9,716 nt of DNA from Candidatus Caccousia avistercoris. Its GTDB lineage: Bacteria; Bacillota; Clostridia; Oscillospirales; Acutalibacteraceae. This document shows, in pieces, positions 1-9,716 of this stretch; within the stretch, counting starts at the first letter, position 1; the number at the start of each line of letters is the position of its first letter. The DNA lies in assembly GCA_018715025.1 (NCBI GenBank), contig DVMK01000035.1:1-9716 (forward strand). Direction: 5' to 3'. Under the pieces are notes generated by a model, which made no database searches, was not told the DNA's origin, and saw only the letters and a program-made list of their open reading frames with translations. A program made the position numbers and the translations under genes.

Positions 1-86
1 CAAGCCGGCCAAGCGCTGAGGGAAAAGTGAGCGGCGAGGGAAAGGCAGGACAGCCCCGGGGTCGAGGGGCCGGGGCCCCCGCGAAT

Positions 87-141
87 CTTTGCATACTTTC
101 TTTTCGCAAGAAAGTATGGCCCGCCGCGGCGAGCGGCAAAG
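87..141. repeat. Nested palindromic element
   Basis: An 11-bp perfect stem, CATACTTTCTT (92-102) against AAGAAAGTATG (108-118), closes a TTCGC loop. A second small stem, CCGC/GCGG, occupies 121-136. Both sit inside an outer CTTTG/CAAAG pair (87-91 with 137-141), so the whole block can fold as a multi-branched structure. Its shape suits a dispersed intergenic repeat of gut Clostridia rather than a terminator, because no T-run follows on either strand. Copy number cannot be judged from this window. Confidence 0.6.
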
Positions 142-261
142 TAAAAACTAGATGAAATTATAATCAAGTGCATAACAGAAAAAGCGGAGCGAATAAAAAG
201 GGCAATTTTTAGCAGGGCGGCTGGAGGGGTGTAGTTCCGCGGCCAAGTTTCACCACGGTAC

Positions 262-288
262 GGGGGCACCCCTCGCTAGGGTGCCCCC
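262..288. repeat. Perfect 10-bp inverted repeat (GGGGGCACCC)
   Basis: GGGGGCACCC (262-271) and GGGTGCCCCC (279-288) are exact reverse complements around a 7-base loop. This is the first of four closely spaced hairpins between 262 and 396. It lacks a T-run and lies in non-coding DNA, so it is called a repeat unit and not a terminator. Confidence 0.7.
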
Positions 289-290
289 AC

Positions 291-319
291 GAGGAAACAG
301 TCCCCCGGACTGTTTCCTC
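291..319. repeat. Perfect 13-bp inverted repeat (GAGGAAACAGTCC)
   Basis: GAGGAAACAGTCC (291-303) pairs exactly with GGACTGTTTCCTC (307-319) around a CCC loop. It is only 2 bases from the preceding hairpin. The tight stem could form a cruciform or an RNA hairpin in read-through transcripts. No T-run follows. Confidence 0.7.
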
Positions 320-353
320 TCCCCCTCCTGAGCTTTGGGAAGAAAAGGATGCG

Positions 354-396
354 TTGGGGCGCTGCCCCAAACCCTGCCACCTTTTGAAAAAGGTGG
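354..396. repeat. Two adjacent short palindromes
   Basis: TTGGGGC (354-360) pairs with GCCCCAA (364-370), and CCACCTTTT (377-385) pairs with AAAAGGTGG (388-396). Together with the hairpins at 262-288 and 291-319 they form a compact palindrome cluster. The order of unlike hairpins suggests a mosaic dispersed element rather than one regulatory site. Confidence 0.65.
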
Positions 397-455
397 TCGA
401 AAACTTTAACATTCGCTCCATATTTAAATTGTTTCAGGAATAACTTGTATTTTCC

Positions 456-507
456 AAAAAAAGAACTCTATGCAAATGGCTTCCGCCATTCCCATAGAGT
501 TCTTTTT
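456..507 (-). terminator. Intrinsic terminator of the mcsA-mcsB-TPR unit
   Basis: A 15-bp perfect stem, AAAAAGAACTCTATG (458-472) with CATAGAGTTCTTTTT (493-507), encloses a second hairpin AATGGC/GCCATT with a TTCC loop (475-490). Read leftward, the stem ends in a run of seven T, about 40 bases past the stop codon of the TPR-like gene. The symmetric A/T flanks mean it could also stop rightward transcription. Confidence 0.88.
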
Positions 508-549
508 GTACCTGTTTCTGTCAAAACAGTCCAGGCGTTCTACCATTTT

Positions 550-1218
550 TTACGGTACCTCGTCTTCGCCGCCGGATTTCTGTTCCCATTTTAAGATGTG
601 GGCGTTCAACAGTTCCCGGAAAAGATCGTTGGTGCAGGGCCGCCCTGCGGCGTCCCTGTATTTGACCGGGGCGTACCAGCCGCTTTTCCGCTGCCCCCGC
701 AGAAAGCGGAGAGCCTCCTCCCGGCCGGAACGGCGCTCCACCACCTCTGCCGCCTTAATGAAGTTCATGGCGTTGTAGGGCTCAAGCCTGCAGGCTTCCA
801 TATAGTGGGAATGGGCGTCGGAAAGGCGGCCCAAGACCAGCTCTGCCTGGGCCATGTCACGCAGGAGATCCGCGCGGACGGCCGCCGTCTTATTCGTGCG
901 GATCCCGTTTTCCAGCGAAGACCCGGCAGGAAGTTTCGCCCAGGGCGGCCCCTGCAGGTACCCGGCGGCAAATTCCACGTTTTTCTCCCGCCAACCGCTT
1001 CCCAGCCAGGCGCACGCCTTGGCAGACAGGTAAAGCGCCTGGGGCGTCTGAGCCGGATCGCAGAGTTCCAGCACCTTTTTCAGCGCCCCGCTTCTGCTGC
1101 CGCAGCGCTCCAGCAGGGCCTGAGCCTCCTTTTCCAGTTCCGGCTGGTGAGGAACCTCCGCCCCAAGGGCGGAAAAAAGCGCCGCCGCCAATTCTGTTTT
1201 TTGATTCTTCTGCAGCAT
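550..1218 (-). CDS. TPR-like hypothetical protein, third gene of the mcsAB unit
   Basis: A 222-residue soluble protein with no signal peptide or membrane segment. Residues about 113-178 form two helix-turn-helix repeats of tetratricopeptide character (for example AELVLGRLSDAHSHYMEACRLEP, which has the Leu/Gly/Ala/Tyr/Ala/Pro spacing of a TPR). The N-terminal half is Ala/Leu-rich and probably helical too. The C-terminus is hydrophilic. Its start follows a GGGGGAG ribosome site inside the end of mcsB, and only 3 bases separate it from the mcsB stop, so the two are very likely cotranscribed and perhaps translationally coupled. No enzymatic motif is visible. A scaffold or adaptor role beside McsA/McsB is inferred only from position and the TPR-like repeats. 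It occupies the place where clpC usually follows mcsB. Confidence 0.8.
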   Translation of the reverse strand: MLQKNQKTELAAALFSALGAEVPHQPELEKEAQALLERCGSRSGALKKVLELCDPAQTPQALYLSAKACAWLGSGWREKNVEFAAGYLQGPPWAKLPAGSSLENGIRTNKTAAVRADLLRDMAQAELVLGRLSDAHSHYMEACRLEPYNAMNFIKAAEVVERRSGREEALRFLRGQRKSGWYAPVKYRDAAGRPCTNDLFRELLNAHILKWEQKSGGEDEVP

Positions 1219-1221
1219 CCG

Positions 1222-2268
1222 TTACTCCCCCTTTCTTTCCTGACCTTCCAGCGCAGCGCGGACAAGCTTCCCGCGGAAAGCGTTCTGCTCCGCCTTGGAA
1301 AGCGCCCGGCCTGCCCGCAGCATCAGGTTAGCGGGCTGCGCCGCCGCCATCATGGGCGCCATCACATCCATAGACGGCCCTTCCCGAAACATTTGCTGGG
1401 CCACCCCCAGCCGCAAATTGGAAAACGCCTGCATAAACTCATTCAGGGGCAGCAGGCGGGCATTTTTCAAAATTCCATAGGCCCGAAAGATCTGGTCCTG
1501 GCATTCGATGGTTCCGCACAGGGATTTTCGGGCGGCCCGTTCCTGCAGAACCACCTGCAGGGACATGCTCTTCAGGTTAAAGACGGCCTCTTGCTCGGAA
1601 ATGCCCAGCGTCACCCGGTTGGAAAGCCGGTACAGCTCTGCCCCGGCCTCGGCGCCCACGCCCTCCCGCAGGCGGAGCCCCAGTTGGGAAAGGCCCGCGG
1701 CCACACGCCCCAAAGCCCCGCTGCGGGACAGGGCCGGCAGGTGAAGGGTCATTTCCGCGTGCATGCCGGTGCCCAGGTTGGCGGGATCCTCCGTCAGGTA
1801 GCCGAATTCCGGGTCAAAGGCAAATTCCAGCACACGGCTCAGAATGCTCTCCATGTGGTCTGCCGCATTGCTGGCCCCGTCCAGATCCAAACCGGGGCGC
1901 ATGGCTGAAATGAGCAGGTGCTCGCCCCCGTTCACCGCGACGGACAGGCTTTCGTCACCGCTGCACAGCAGGGCGCGGCCCTCCCGCTTGGCGATAAACT
2001 CAGGCGAGGCAACCCCCCGTTCCGCCAAAGCCACGGCCTCGGTTTTGGTAAGCTCTTCCATCAGGCTGCAGCGCAGCTGCCCCGCAATGGAAAGCCGCCG
2101 GTCCCCCGCCGCCTCCAGCACGGCGGACAGCACCGCCTTCCGGTCTGCCGCCTTCATCCGGTGCGCAAAGGGCGTCCCGGCCAGGTTGCGGGCCACATTT
2201 ACCCTTGTGTTTACAATGACGTCGGAATCGTCGCCGGCATACTCATACCACTTCTTGCCTTCACTCAT
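1222..2268 (-). CDS. mcsB: McsB-family protein arginine kinase homologue, probably catalytically degenerate
   Basis: A 348-residue member of the McsB / guanido phosphotransferase family. McsB normally phosphorylates arginines on proteins to mark them for ClpC-ClpP. The ATG at 2268 is chosen over the longer open frame because GGAGG precedes it and it overlaps the mcsA stop by 8 bp, as expected for coupled genes. The fold is recognisable over its length: VNTRVNVARN (19-28), VNGGEHLLI (112-120), GYLTEDPANLGTG (156-168), LSQLGLRLRE (193-202), and an LS..E...R..LVR tail (323-337). The family hallmarks are altered. NEEDHLR is NGGEHLL, which loses the catalytic Glu and an ATP-binding Arg. CPTNxGTGLR is DPANLGTGMH, which loses the reactive Cys and another Arg. 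SSRxRxxR is NTRVNVAR. The RDxxRA phosphoarginine-binding motif is QNAFRG (328-333). It may therefore be a pseudokinase acting with McsA. The family assignment is firm; loss of activity is inference. Confidence 0.9.
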   Translation of the reverse strand: MSEGKKWYEYAGDDSDVIVNTRVNVARNLAGTPFAHRMKAADRKAVLSAVLEAAGDRRLSIAGQLRCSLMEELTKTEAVALAERGVASPEFIAKREGRALLCSGDESLSVAVNGGEHLLISAMRPGLDLDGASNAADHMESILSRVLEFAFDPEFGYLTEDPANLGTGMHAEMTLHLPALSRSGALGRVAAGLSQLGLRLREGVGAEAGAELYRLSNRVTLGISEQEAVFNLKSMSLQVVLQERAARKSLCGTIECQDQIFRAYGILKNARLLPLNEFMQAFSNLRLGVAQQMFREGPSMDVMAPMMAAAQPANLMLRAGRALSKAEQNAFRGKLVRAALEGQERKGE

Positions 2269-2743
2269 CCTTACCAGCCTCCAATGCGCGAATTTCATCC
2301 CGAAGGGCCGCCGCGTCCTCAAAATTTTCCGCGTCAATCGCTTCCTTCAGCTGCTGCCGCTTTACCAGCAGCAGCCCCTTTTGCGCGGGCTCCGCCGCTT
2401 GGGGCAGGTTTCCTCCCGGCGTTTTTCCCCTGTGCCGCACGCTGCCATGAATGCGCTGAATCACCGGCAGCAGCCTGTCGTAAAAGGTGTGGTAGCATTC
2501 CGGGCAGCCCACATGGCCGCTGCGCACAATGTCCTCCCAGGCGGCGCCGCACCGGCACCGTTCCTCTTCCAGGCCCGGGGCAAAGCCCAAAAAGCCCAGG
2601 CTGCGCCCCAGCTCGGCAAACAGGTTCCCATAGCCCATGCGGCGGGCGCATTCCGCGCAGAGAGAAAACTCTGCCAGTTCGCCGTTGGTAATGGTTTTTA
2701 CATGAGTAACCGCGGGATGCTTCCCGCAAGCCTGACATAGCAT
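2261..2743 (-). CDS. mcsA: McsA-like zinc-finger / UVR-domain activator protein
   Basis: A 160-residue protein with the McsA layout. The first zinc site is C3/C6 with C29/C32, and the second is a C63-x-C65 pair with C80/C83 followed by YHTFYDR. A basic linker follows, then a C-terminal UVR domain (about 126-157, LKEAIDAENFEDAAALRDEI) that in relatives contacts ClpC. McsA normally activates the kinase McsB and acts as a ClpC adaptor. The start has an AAGGAGGA ribosome site 8 bases upstream. The second knuckle begins with CxC instead of the usual CxxC, a small deviation. It opens the leftward unit with mcsB; no ctsR precedes it and no CtsR or CIRCE operator is visible in the 219 bp upstream. 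No convincing promoter was found either. Confidence 0.92.
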   Translation of the reverse strand: MLCQACGKHPAVTHVKTITNGELAEFSLCAECARRMGYGNLFAELGRSLGFLGFAPGLEEERCRCGAAWEDIVRSGHVGCPECYHTFYDRLLPVIQRIHGSVRHRGKTPGGNLPQAAEPAQKGLLLVKRQQLKEAIDAENFEDAAALRDEIRALEAGKDE

Positions 2744-5700
2744 GACGTATTTCCTCCTTCATGGCTTTTCCGCCGCCCGGGCCAGGGCGGCCTTCTCTCA
2801 ATTCTACGGATCCGCGCGGCCTCCTATTCCTGAGAGGGAAGCATCCGCCCCGCCGCCCGCATATTTTAGAAACGGGGCGGGGAAGCGGAGAAAAAAGAAG
2901 TCACACATTTTTGCTTCCCGAAATACTATATACCATACCAAACAACCAAGGAGGTCAACGTTATGTACAACAACTTTTTAGGCAACTGCGGCGGGTCCTG
3001 GATCATCATCCTTATCATCATCCTGCTCCTGTGCGGCTGCGGAAGCGGCAGCGGCAGCGGCTGTGGGTGCGGCTGCAACTGCGGCTGTAACTGCAACTGC
3101 AACAGCAACAACTGCGGCAGCAACTGTGGCTGCAACTGCGGCTGCAGCAACGACTGCTCTTGCAGCTGCTGAAGGCCGGCCGCGCCGAGCCCTGGTAAAG
3201 GGCCGCGCAGGCCCGCCGCCTGCGGGAGATGACACCCCAACAGAAACAGGGACTGCTGCGGAACGGTCGTTTTGCAGCAGTCCCTGTTTTGTTCTTGCGG
3301 AAACGCCGCTCACAAGCAGGAGCAGGCGCCGCCTCTCCTGCGGCCCTTTTTACGCGCCCTGAGCCGCCACGGCTTCCTGCAGGGCCCGGGCAAGCTGATC
3401 CGGGCAGGAGGTAGGCTTCAGACCGCAGGTGATCCCCTGGCAGCGGCGGATCACGTCCTCAGCCTTCATGCCGGCCACCAGGGAGGAAATCCCCTTGGTG
3501 TTGCCGTTGCAGCCGCCCACAAACTGGACCGACTGCACCACGCCGTCCTCCAGCTCAACTATAATTTGACGGGAGCAGGTGCCCTTTGTGGTATATACAT
3601 ACTGCATCCCTCATTCACCTCCATAAAGCGGCCGGGCTTTCCTTTCGGAACGCCCGCCTTTTAGAATACTGCAAAAACGGTTCCTCCCTATTATAATACA
3701 GAACGGAGGGAAGATCAAATAAAACTGTGTTCCGGCCGTCCTCTGCCGGTATTCTTATGCGTAGCCCTGGAAGGCGGAGGGATATTTGTAGCCGTATTTA
3801 TTGTAACGCGCCCCGGTATAGTCGTTGTAGTTGTACACGTTGGCTTCGCCCAGCCTGCGGTAGAACAGCCCGGCATAGGGCTTGCCGCCCGCCATGTTCC
3901 AGCGGATCAGGTCAGAGCCGAAGGCGTAGGCGTTGGTGTAATTCAGGTCGTTCACCAGCCCGGCCTGGTTGTCAAAGCGGGCATAGCCGGAATTCACCCA
4001 GCCCTCCTGCCCGGAGGAGGTTCGCACCCGGTACCAGCCGTCCTGAATGTTGCTGAACTCGCATTCCAGCACGGTAACGGCGGTTCCGCTGGCAAGCTCG
4101 GTAAGCTGGGAAGAGTCCCTGCTTGCCGTCTGGTACAGGCCGGCCTTCTTGGTAATCTGAGCGCCCAGCCCCCCGGACGGGATCTCCGGCGGGACCACAG
4201 CGTTCAGCATAATGGTGCGCACATCCATGACAGCCGTGCTGTTCCAATAGCCTGCGCCCACGTTGTAGCCGAAGCTGATGAGGCAGTCCGCCTGGTTCTG
4301 ATTCATGAGAAGATTGTTGTTTTTGATGAATTTGTTTACCTCTGTGGTGTAGGAGCCGGTGTTGATCCGGTTCACCAGCAGCGACCAGGCCTCGGTTTGG
4401 GAGATATGATTATAAAAGGTGGCGCCTGCGCTGAAGGTGTAGCCGTAGCCAATGGTGGGCACCCCGCTGGAGGTGAGGGAATCCGCGTATACGCTGGAGG
4501 CGTAGCCCTCCCAATTGGCGATCATCTGGATGATGGAATCGCTGGCGCGCCGCTCCTCCGACGATGTGGCCCGGTAATCCTGCGACGCCACCACATAAGC
4601 GCTTGTCTCATAGCTTTGGGTGCTCCAGGCGCCGTTTCGGGAGGAAACCGCCCGCACCGTGTAGCTGCCTGCGCCTGAGAAGGTAGTGTAAGCCGTCCAC
4701 TTTTTCGTGGCGTAGGTCTTTCCAGAGGCGCTCACCGTTTCCACCACACAGGAGGCGGCGTTGACGGTTTGGGTCGAGCCGTCGGCCTGCTCCACATAAA
4801 AGCGAACGCCGTCGCAGTCCTCATCGGTCACTGCCACCAGGCTGACGCTCTCGCCGATGGAGGCAATGTTGGGGGAGGTATAGGCGGTGCGAACCGCCTC
4901 GGCAGCCGTCACCGTCACCGTGCAGGAAGCGGAGGAATTGCCGTAAGAGGCGGTGATTACCGCCGTGCCGGGGCTGAGGGCTTCCACAAACCCGTTTGTC
5001 ACAGAAGCCACCGCCGGGTTGCTGCTGGACCAGTTCACGGTGGAAACGCCGGAAGCCTTCAGGTAAAAGGTTTTTCCCTGCGGGACAGTCCCCGTGGAAT
5101 GAGAAAGGGTGATATCCCCTGAGGGGAGCGTTTCCGGGGGATCGTCCGCATATCGGAGCGTCAGATACTGGGCGCTCATATAGCCGGTCAGCCCGCTGGA
5201 GGTTTTCACCTGGATCCACTCCGAATCGGAGGCGTCCAGTACGGAAACCTGCGTCCCTTTGGGAAGGGTGGCCAAAATCCGGCTGGAGGTACTCTTTTCC
5301 TCCCGCAGGCGCAGGGCGTCCGCATTCACCACCGCGCCCACAATGGTATGGTCAGAACTGCCGGAGGAGCTGGAGCCGGAGCTGGTGCTGGTGCTGGAGG
5401 ATGCGCTGCCGGAGGAGACGGGAGGATCCTCCGGTTCGGAGGTTCCCCCGCCGGTGGTGGTGATGCGCAGGTAGTCCTTGCTGCACCAGCCCTCCTTGCC
5501 GGAGGCAGTGCGCACCTTGGCCCAGCCGGGGTTGCTGTTGTCGGTCACGTCCACCTTCACCCCGTTGGCCAGGATGAGGATCATGTCGTAGGAAGTCCCC
5601 GGGCCGGTGCGAAGCTTCAAATTGGCCGTAGTCACCGCCGTGGTGGAAGAACCTGAGGAGGGCGGCGAAGGCTCCAGCGGCGTTCCGGGGGAAGAAGAGG

Positions 5701-6992
5701 AAGCGGAGGATGAGGAAGATGAAGGCGGGGCCGTCTCGGTGGAAAAATCAAGATATTCCTTGCTGCTCCAGCCTGTTCTGCCGTCGGCCATGCGCACCTG
5801 TGCCCAGCCGCTGTTGGAATTGTCCAGAACCGTCAGCCTGGTTCCCTGGGGCATGGTGACAATGGCGGAATACGTGACGCCCGGGCCGGTGCGAAGCTTC
5901 AGATTCGCGTTGGTGGTAGCCACTGTGACCGTAACCCCGCCGGCGGAGGAGCTTCCGCCGGAAGAGGAGGCGCTGGAGGAGGATGAGGATTCCAGCTGCA
6001 GATATTCCAGGGAACAATATCCCTCCACCCCCGAGGAGGTGCGCACCCTGGCCCACTCCCCCGACGTGCTGAGCACAGTCAGGGAGGTTCCCTGGGACAA
6101 GGTGGCCAGCACCGGATAGCTTGTCCCCGCCCCGCTTCTCAGGTTCAGGTAAACCGTGGCTGTCGCTTTTTGGCCGGAGGAAACAGGGGCGGAAGAGGAA
6201 GCCGCCCCGGAGGAGGAACCGGAAAGGGACAGGTATTCCCGGCTGCACCAGCCTTCCAGCCCGGAAGAAGTGCGGACCTTCACCCATGCCTGGTTGGAAT
6301 CATCCAGCACCGTCAGGGTTTCGCCGGAGGGAAGGGTCGCCAGCACGGCCCCGTCTGTTCCGGCCTTGTCCCGCAGGTTCAAATACACCGTGGTCACAGC
6401 GGAGGAAGCGGCGGAAACAGGCGGCCGCCCAAGGGCGGAAGAGGTAAAAAATACAGCGGCTGCGCACAGGGCCGCCGCCACGGCCTGCACCTTCTTTTTT
6501 CTGCGCTGATTCAAAAAGCTTCAACTCCCATCCAAAATAAAAACACCGGCCCTTGTTTCCAACCGGCCGGCGGACGTTTTGCGTTCAGGCATGTCCAGAA
6601 CCGGGGAACCCCCGGCCCCTCCCTGCCAAGGCGCGCCGCCCGCGCACAGGCAAAGGCGGGCGCCGATTCTTCCTGCTTTTCTATGCAGCCCCGCAGAAAA
6701 GGGCAAGAATTTATAAAAGACAGCTTTATTATATCGTAAATACCGGCATCTTTCAACCCTTTGCGCCAGGATTCGCAAAATGGGAAAAACACGCCACAAA
6801 TGTGAGGCTCGCTTCTTTAACACGGCAGCTACCGCTAAGGTTACGTCGCAAAGAAAACACACCCCATAAACGCCAGTAAAAGGGTATAATAACGCAAAAG
6901 CCTCGAACGCGACATGCGCGCCGAGGCTCTCGACTGGTGCGAGGGGGGGGACTTGAACCCCCATGAAGTTGCCTTCACTAGAACCTGAATCT

Positions 6993-7023
<31 letters not shown>

Positions 7024-9716
7024 ATTCTTTTCTCTGTCATTTGACAGCTTTAAAAGAATACCATACTTTTTCTTTTCTGTCAAGACTGTTTTTTACAAAT
7101 TTTCCGCGCTTTTTGCGCGGCCCGCCGGGCAGGGCGCAAAACGGCGTCAGTGGATGCTTCCGCCGGCCTGCCGGAGGTCTGTTTGACAGAGGACGGCGGC
7201 CTTCACTGCGGCCTCCAGCGCCGACGCTATGTCGGGCAGGGACATGGAGGGGGCGTTCTGCCGCCCCGCTGCCTGAGCGGTGGAAAAGGGCACATGGAGA
7301 AAACCGCCCCGCATGCTGGGAAATTCCTTATCCATATAATATAGAATTCCGTACATCACATGGTTGCACACATAGGTGCCCGCCGAATGGGAAAGGGAAG
7401 CCGGGTACCCGGCCTCTCTTATGGCCTGCACCATGGCCTTCACGGGAAGGTTGGAAAAATAAGCGGGAGCGCCGTCCGCAAAAATAGGCGTATCGATGGG
7501 CTGATCTCCCGCATTGTCGGGAATACTGAAGTCATCCAGATTCAGAGCCACGCGCTCCGGCGTTACGCCGAACCGGCCCCCCGCCTGCCCCACGGCCATC
7601 ACAATGTCCGGGGCTTCCTCCCGCATGGCCCGGTGAAGCGCTTCCAGGGAAGCGCGGGCCGCTGTGGGAAGCCGCAGCCTGACAAGCTCCGCCCCCGCCA
7701 CCTGCCGGGGCAGAAGCTTCACCGCCTCCCAGGAAGGGTTGACGGTCTCGCCGCCGAAGGGCTCGAAGCCGGTGATCAATACCTTCATGGCAAAATCCTC
7801 CTTTTCCATCCCTGCGCCTTTGCTGTCTTTATTGTACCGAAGCGGCGGGAAAAAAGCAAGCTGTCCGCTTTGCGGGGCTGCTGTTTTGTAGTATAATAAA
7901 AGCCCAGAACCGCAATAAAAGGAAAGGAGAATGCGCTGTGAGCTCCAACTGCGAATACTGCGTCAACTATGCAGACGACCCGGAAACAGGCGGAAAAATG
8001 TGCGTCATTGACCTGGACGAGGACGAACTGTACCGCTTTATGACCTACAACACCAGGGACTGCCCCTATTTCCGCATGGGGGATGAATACACCATTGTGC
8101 ACAAGCAGATTTGAGGGTTACTCCGCCACAGTATCCAGAAAATCCACAGGGGCGCGGCGGGAATTCTTCAGCGACACCCCTGCCCGCTGATAGGAGCGGA
8201 GCAGGGCCGGGAACTCTTCCTCCACGTATTCCCCCGGGACAATGAGGGGGATTCCCGGCGGGTAGGCAAACACGGCCTCACGGCTGATCCGGCCTGCTGT
8301 CTGCGCCAAAGGAAGCAGGCGGCCTGGGGCTTCCTCGGCGGCGCGGAGAGTCATGGCCCGGCGGGGCAGGCGGGGCGGCTCCGGCTCTTCGGCAGGCGGC
8401 CGGGGCGGCGCTTCCCGGTCTGCCCGGAGAAGCGCCTGAGCCAAACGGTGAAAATTTTCCTCTGAGTCGCACAGGCTGGTCATGGCGATGGCGTAGTCCC
8501 GGGCGGCCATTTCCAGCTCAATGCTGTCCTTTTCCCGCAGGGAAGCGGCCAGCTCCGGGCCTGTCATACCGGCAAAGCGAGTGGAAATCACGATTTTGGA
8601 GGGATCCAGGGCAAACACGCCCTTCTCCCCCACAGCCTCCTGCCCCAGAAGGCGCAGCCTGCTCAGACTGGCTGCCGCCTGCCGGAAGCCGGCCAGCCTT
8701 TGCCGGTAGACAGCGAAAGCGGAACCGCCCTGCTGCCGCAGAAACGAAACGCACCGGTCAATGGAAGCCATGAGAATATAGGAGGGGCTGCTGCTCTCGT
8801 AGATGGAGAGCTGCCGTTCTATCCGCTGGGGGGAAACCCGATCTCCGTTCCAATGCAGCAGGGCGGTCTGCGTCAGGGAAGGAAGGGTCTTGTGGACGCT
8901 CTGCACCACCAGATCCGCCCCCGCCTGCACGGCGTTCCCCGGGAATCCCTCCGCCAGTCCCAGGTGCGCCCCGTGAGCCTCGTCCACCAAAAGGGGTACG
9001 CCGTGGGCGTGGCACACGGCGGCAATGGCCGCAATGTCAGAGACAACCCCCTCGTAGGTGGGGGAGGTAACCGCCACCAGCTTCACCTGCGGATGGGCCT
9101 GCAGGGCGGCCTCCACCGCTTGGGGCTCCACCCCCGCGGCGGCGCCGAAGCCGGGCAGAAAGGACGGGCACAGGTAATGGGGCGTCAGGCTGTTTTGGTA
9201 CAGGGCGTTGTACAGGGATTTATGGCTGTTCCTGGCCACCAGCACCTCGTCCCCGGCATGGACGCAGGCCCCCACGGCGGCCAGCACCCCGCAGGAGCTT
9301 CCGTTCACCAGGAACCAGGTGCGCCCCGCGCCGTACAGATCGGCAGCGCGTTCCATGGCCGCCCGCAGCAGCCCGTCCGCGTCGTGCAGATCGTCGAAGC
9401 CGTGAATCTCTGTAATATCCAGCCCATAGGGATTATCCATCTGAAACTGTTCCACGTCGCGCTTGTGGCCAGGCATGTGCATGGGGCAGCGGCCGCTGTC
9501 CCGGTTTCTCTGCAGCGCCTCATAAATTCCTTCCATCGTCTGCAGCCTCCCTTCTTCGCTGTACTAAGTGTACCTGAAACGGGAGATTTACGCAAGGGCT
9601 GGGCGCGCCGGTTACGGAAAAACAGCGGCCGCCTTTTCAAAGCGCCGCCTGGATTATATATATCTTTATATTTAATATATTGATTCCCGCAAGGAGGAGT
9701 ACTCTGTGAAACAGGT

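Larger units (their letters stand above)
1..455. other. Gene-poor intergenic stretch with palindromic repeats
   Basis: No open frame here has both a ribosome site and recognisable protein content. The first 30 bases read in frame 1 as QAGQALREK followed by TGA and could be the tail of a rightward gene entering from the left, but nothing confirms that. The rest is GC-rich between 40 and 140 and again from 200 to 400, and holds at least five perfect inverted repeats, listed separately. The stretch 145-200 is AT-rich and shows no clear element. Confidence 0.6.

Overview
This window looks like chromosomal DNA of a fairly GC-rich Gram-positive anaerobe of the Clostridia, probably Oscillospiraceae/Ruminococcaceae-like. 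The evidence is strong AGGAGG ribosome sites, SigA-type promoters, McsA/McsB, a clostridial Cys-rich 'chorion class' protein, a TIGR03905/TSCPD protein, a DUF6472-like protein and palindrome-rich intergenic DNA. No mobile element, CRISPR array or phage module was recognised. Family calls are from recalled motifs, not database searches.

Layout. Positions 1-455 carry no convincing gene but a dense series of perfect hairpins of the dispersed-repeat type. A strong terminator (456-507) closes a leftward three-gene unit, mcsA (2743-2261) > mcsB (2268-1222) > TPR-like protein (1218-550), with an 8-bp overlap and a 3-bp gap. In the usual Firmicutes arrangement ctsR-mcsA-mcsB-clpC these genes make the protein-arginine phosphorylation and ClpC adaptor system. 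Here ctsR and clpC are absent, and McsB lacks most of its catalytic and phosphoarginine-binding residues, so it may be a pseudokinase. Rightward from the divergent intergenic region lies a 69-aa membrane-anchored protein with 18 Cys, converging on a TSCPD-domain gene with a shared bidirectional terminator (3244-3292).

The largest gene (6514-3755, TTG start) encodes a secreted 919-aa cell-wall hydrolase: five N-terminal SH3b domains with Ser-rich linkers, a BIG2 domain, a probable beta-sandwich domain, and a GH24 (T4-lysozyme type) domain that appears split by a sixth SH3b domain. A good promoter lies about 210 bp upstream, and the leader contains an intrinsic terminator just before the ribosome site, which suggests attenuation or a separate small RNA. 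Upstream of it is a tRNA-Leu(CAG) gene with its own promoter and terminator.

The right part holds pyroglutamyl-peptidase I (7788-7147), a divergent 58-aa DUF6472-like Cys protein (7938-8114), and a convergent Orn/Lys/Arg decarboxylase (9536-8118) whose stop codon is 3 bp from that of the small gene. A divergent gene begins at 9706 and runs off the window.

The strongest candidates for unusual biology are the degenerate McsB in a ctsR/clpC-less operon with a TPR partner, and the SH3b-interrupted lysozyme with its terminator-bearing leader.
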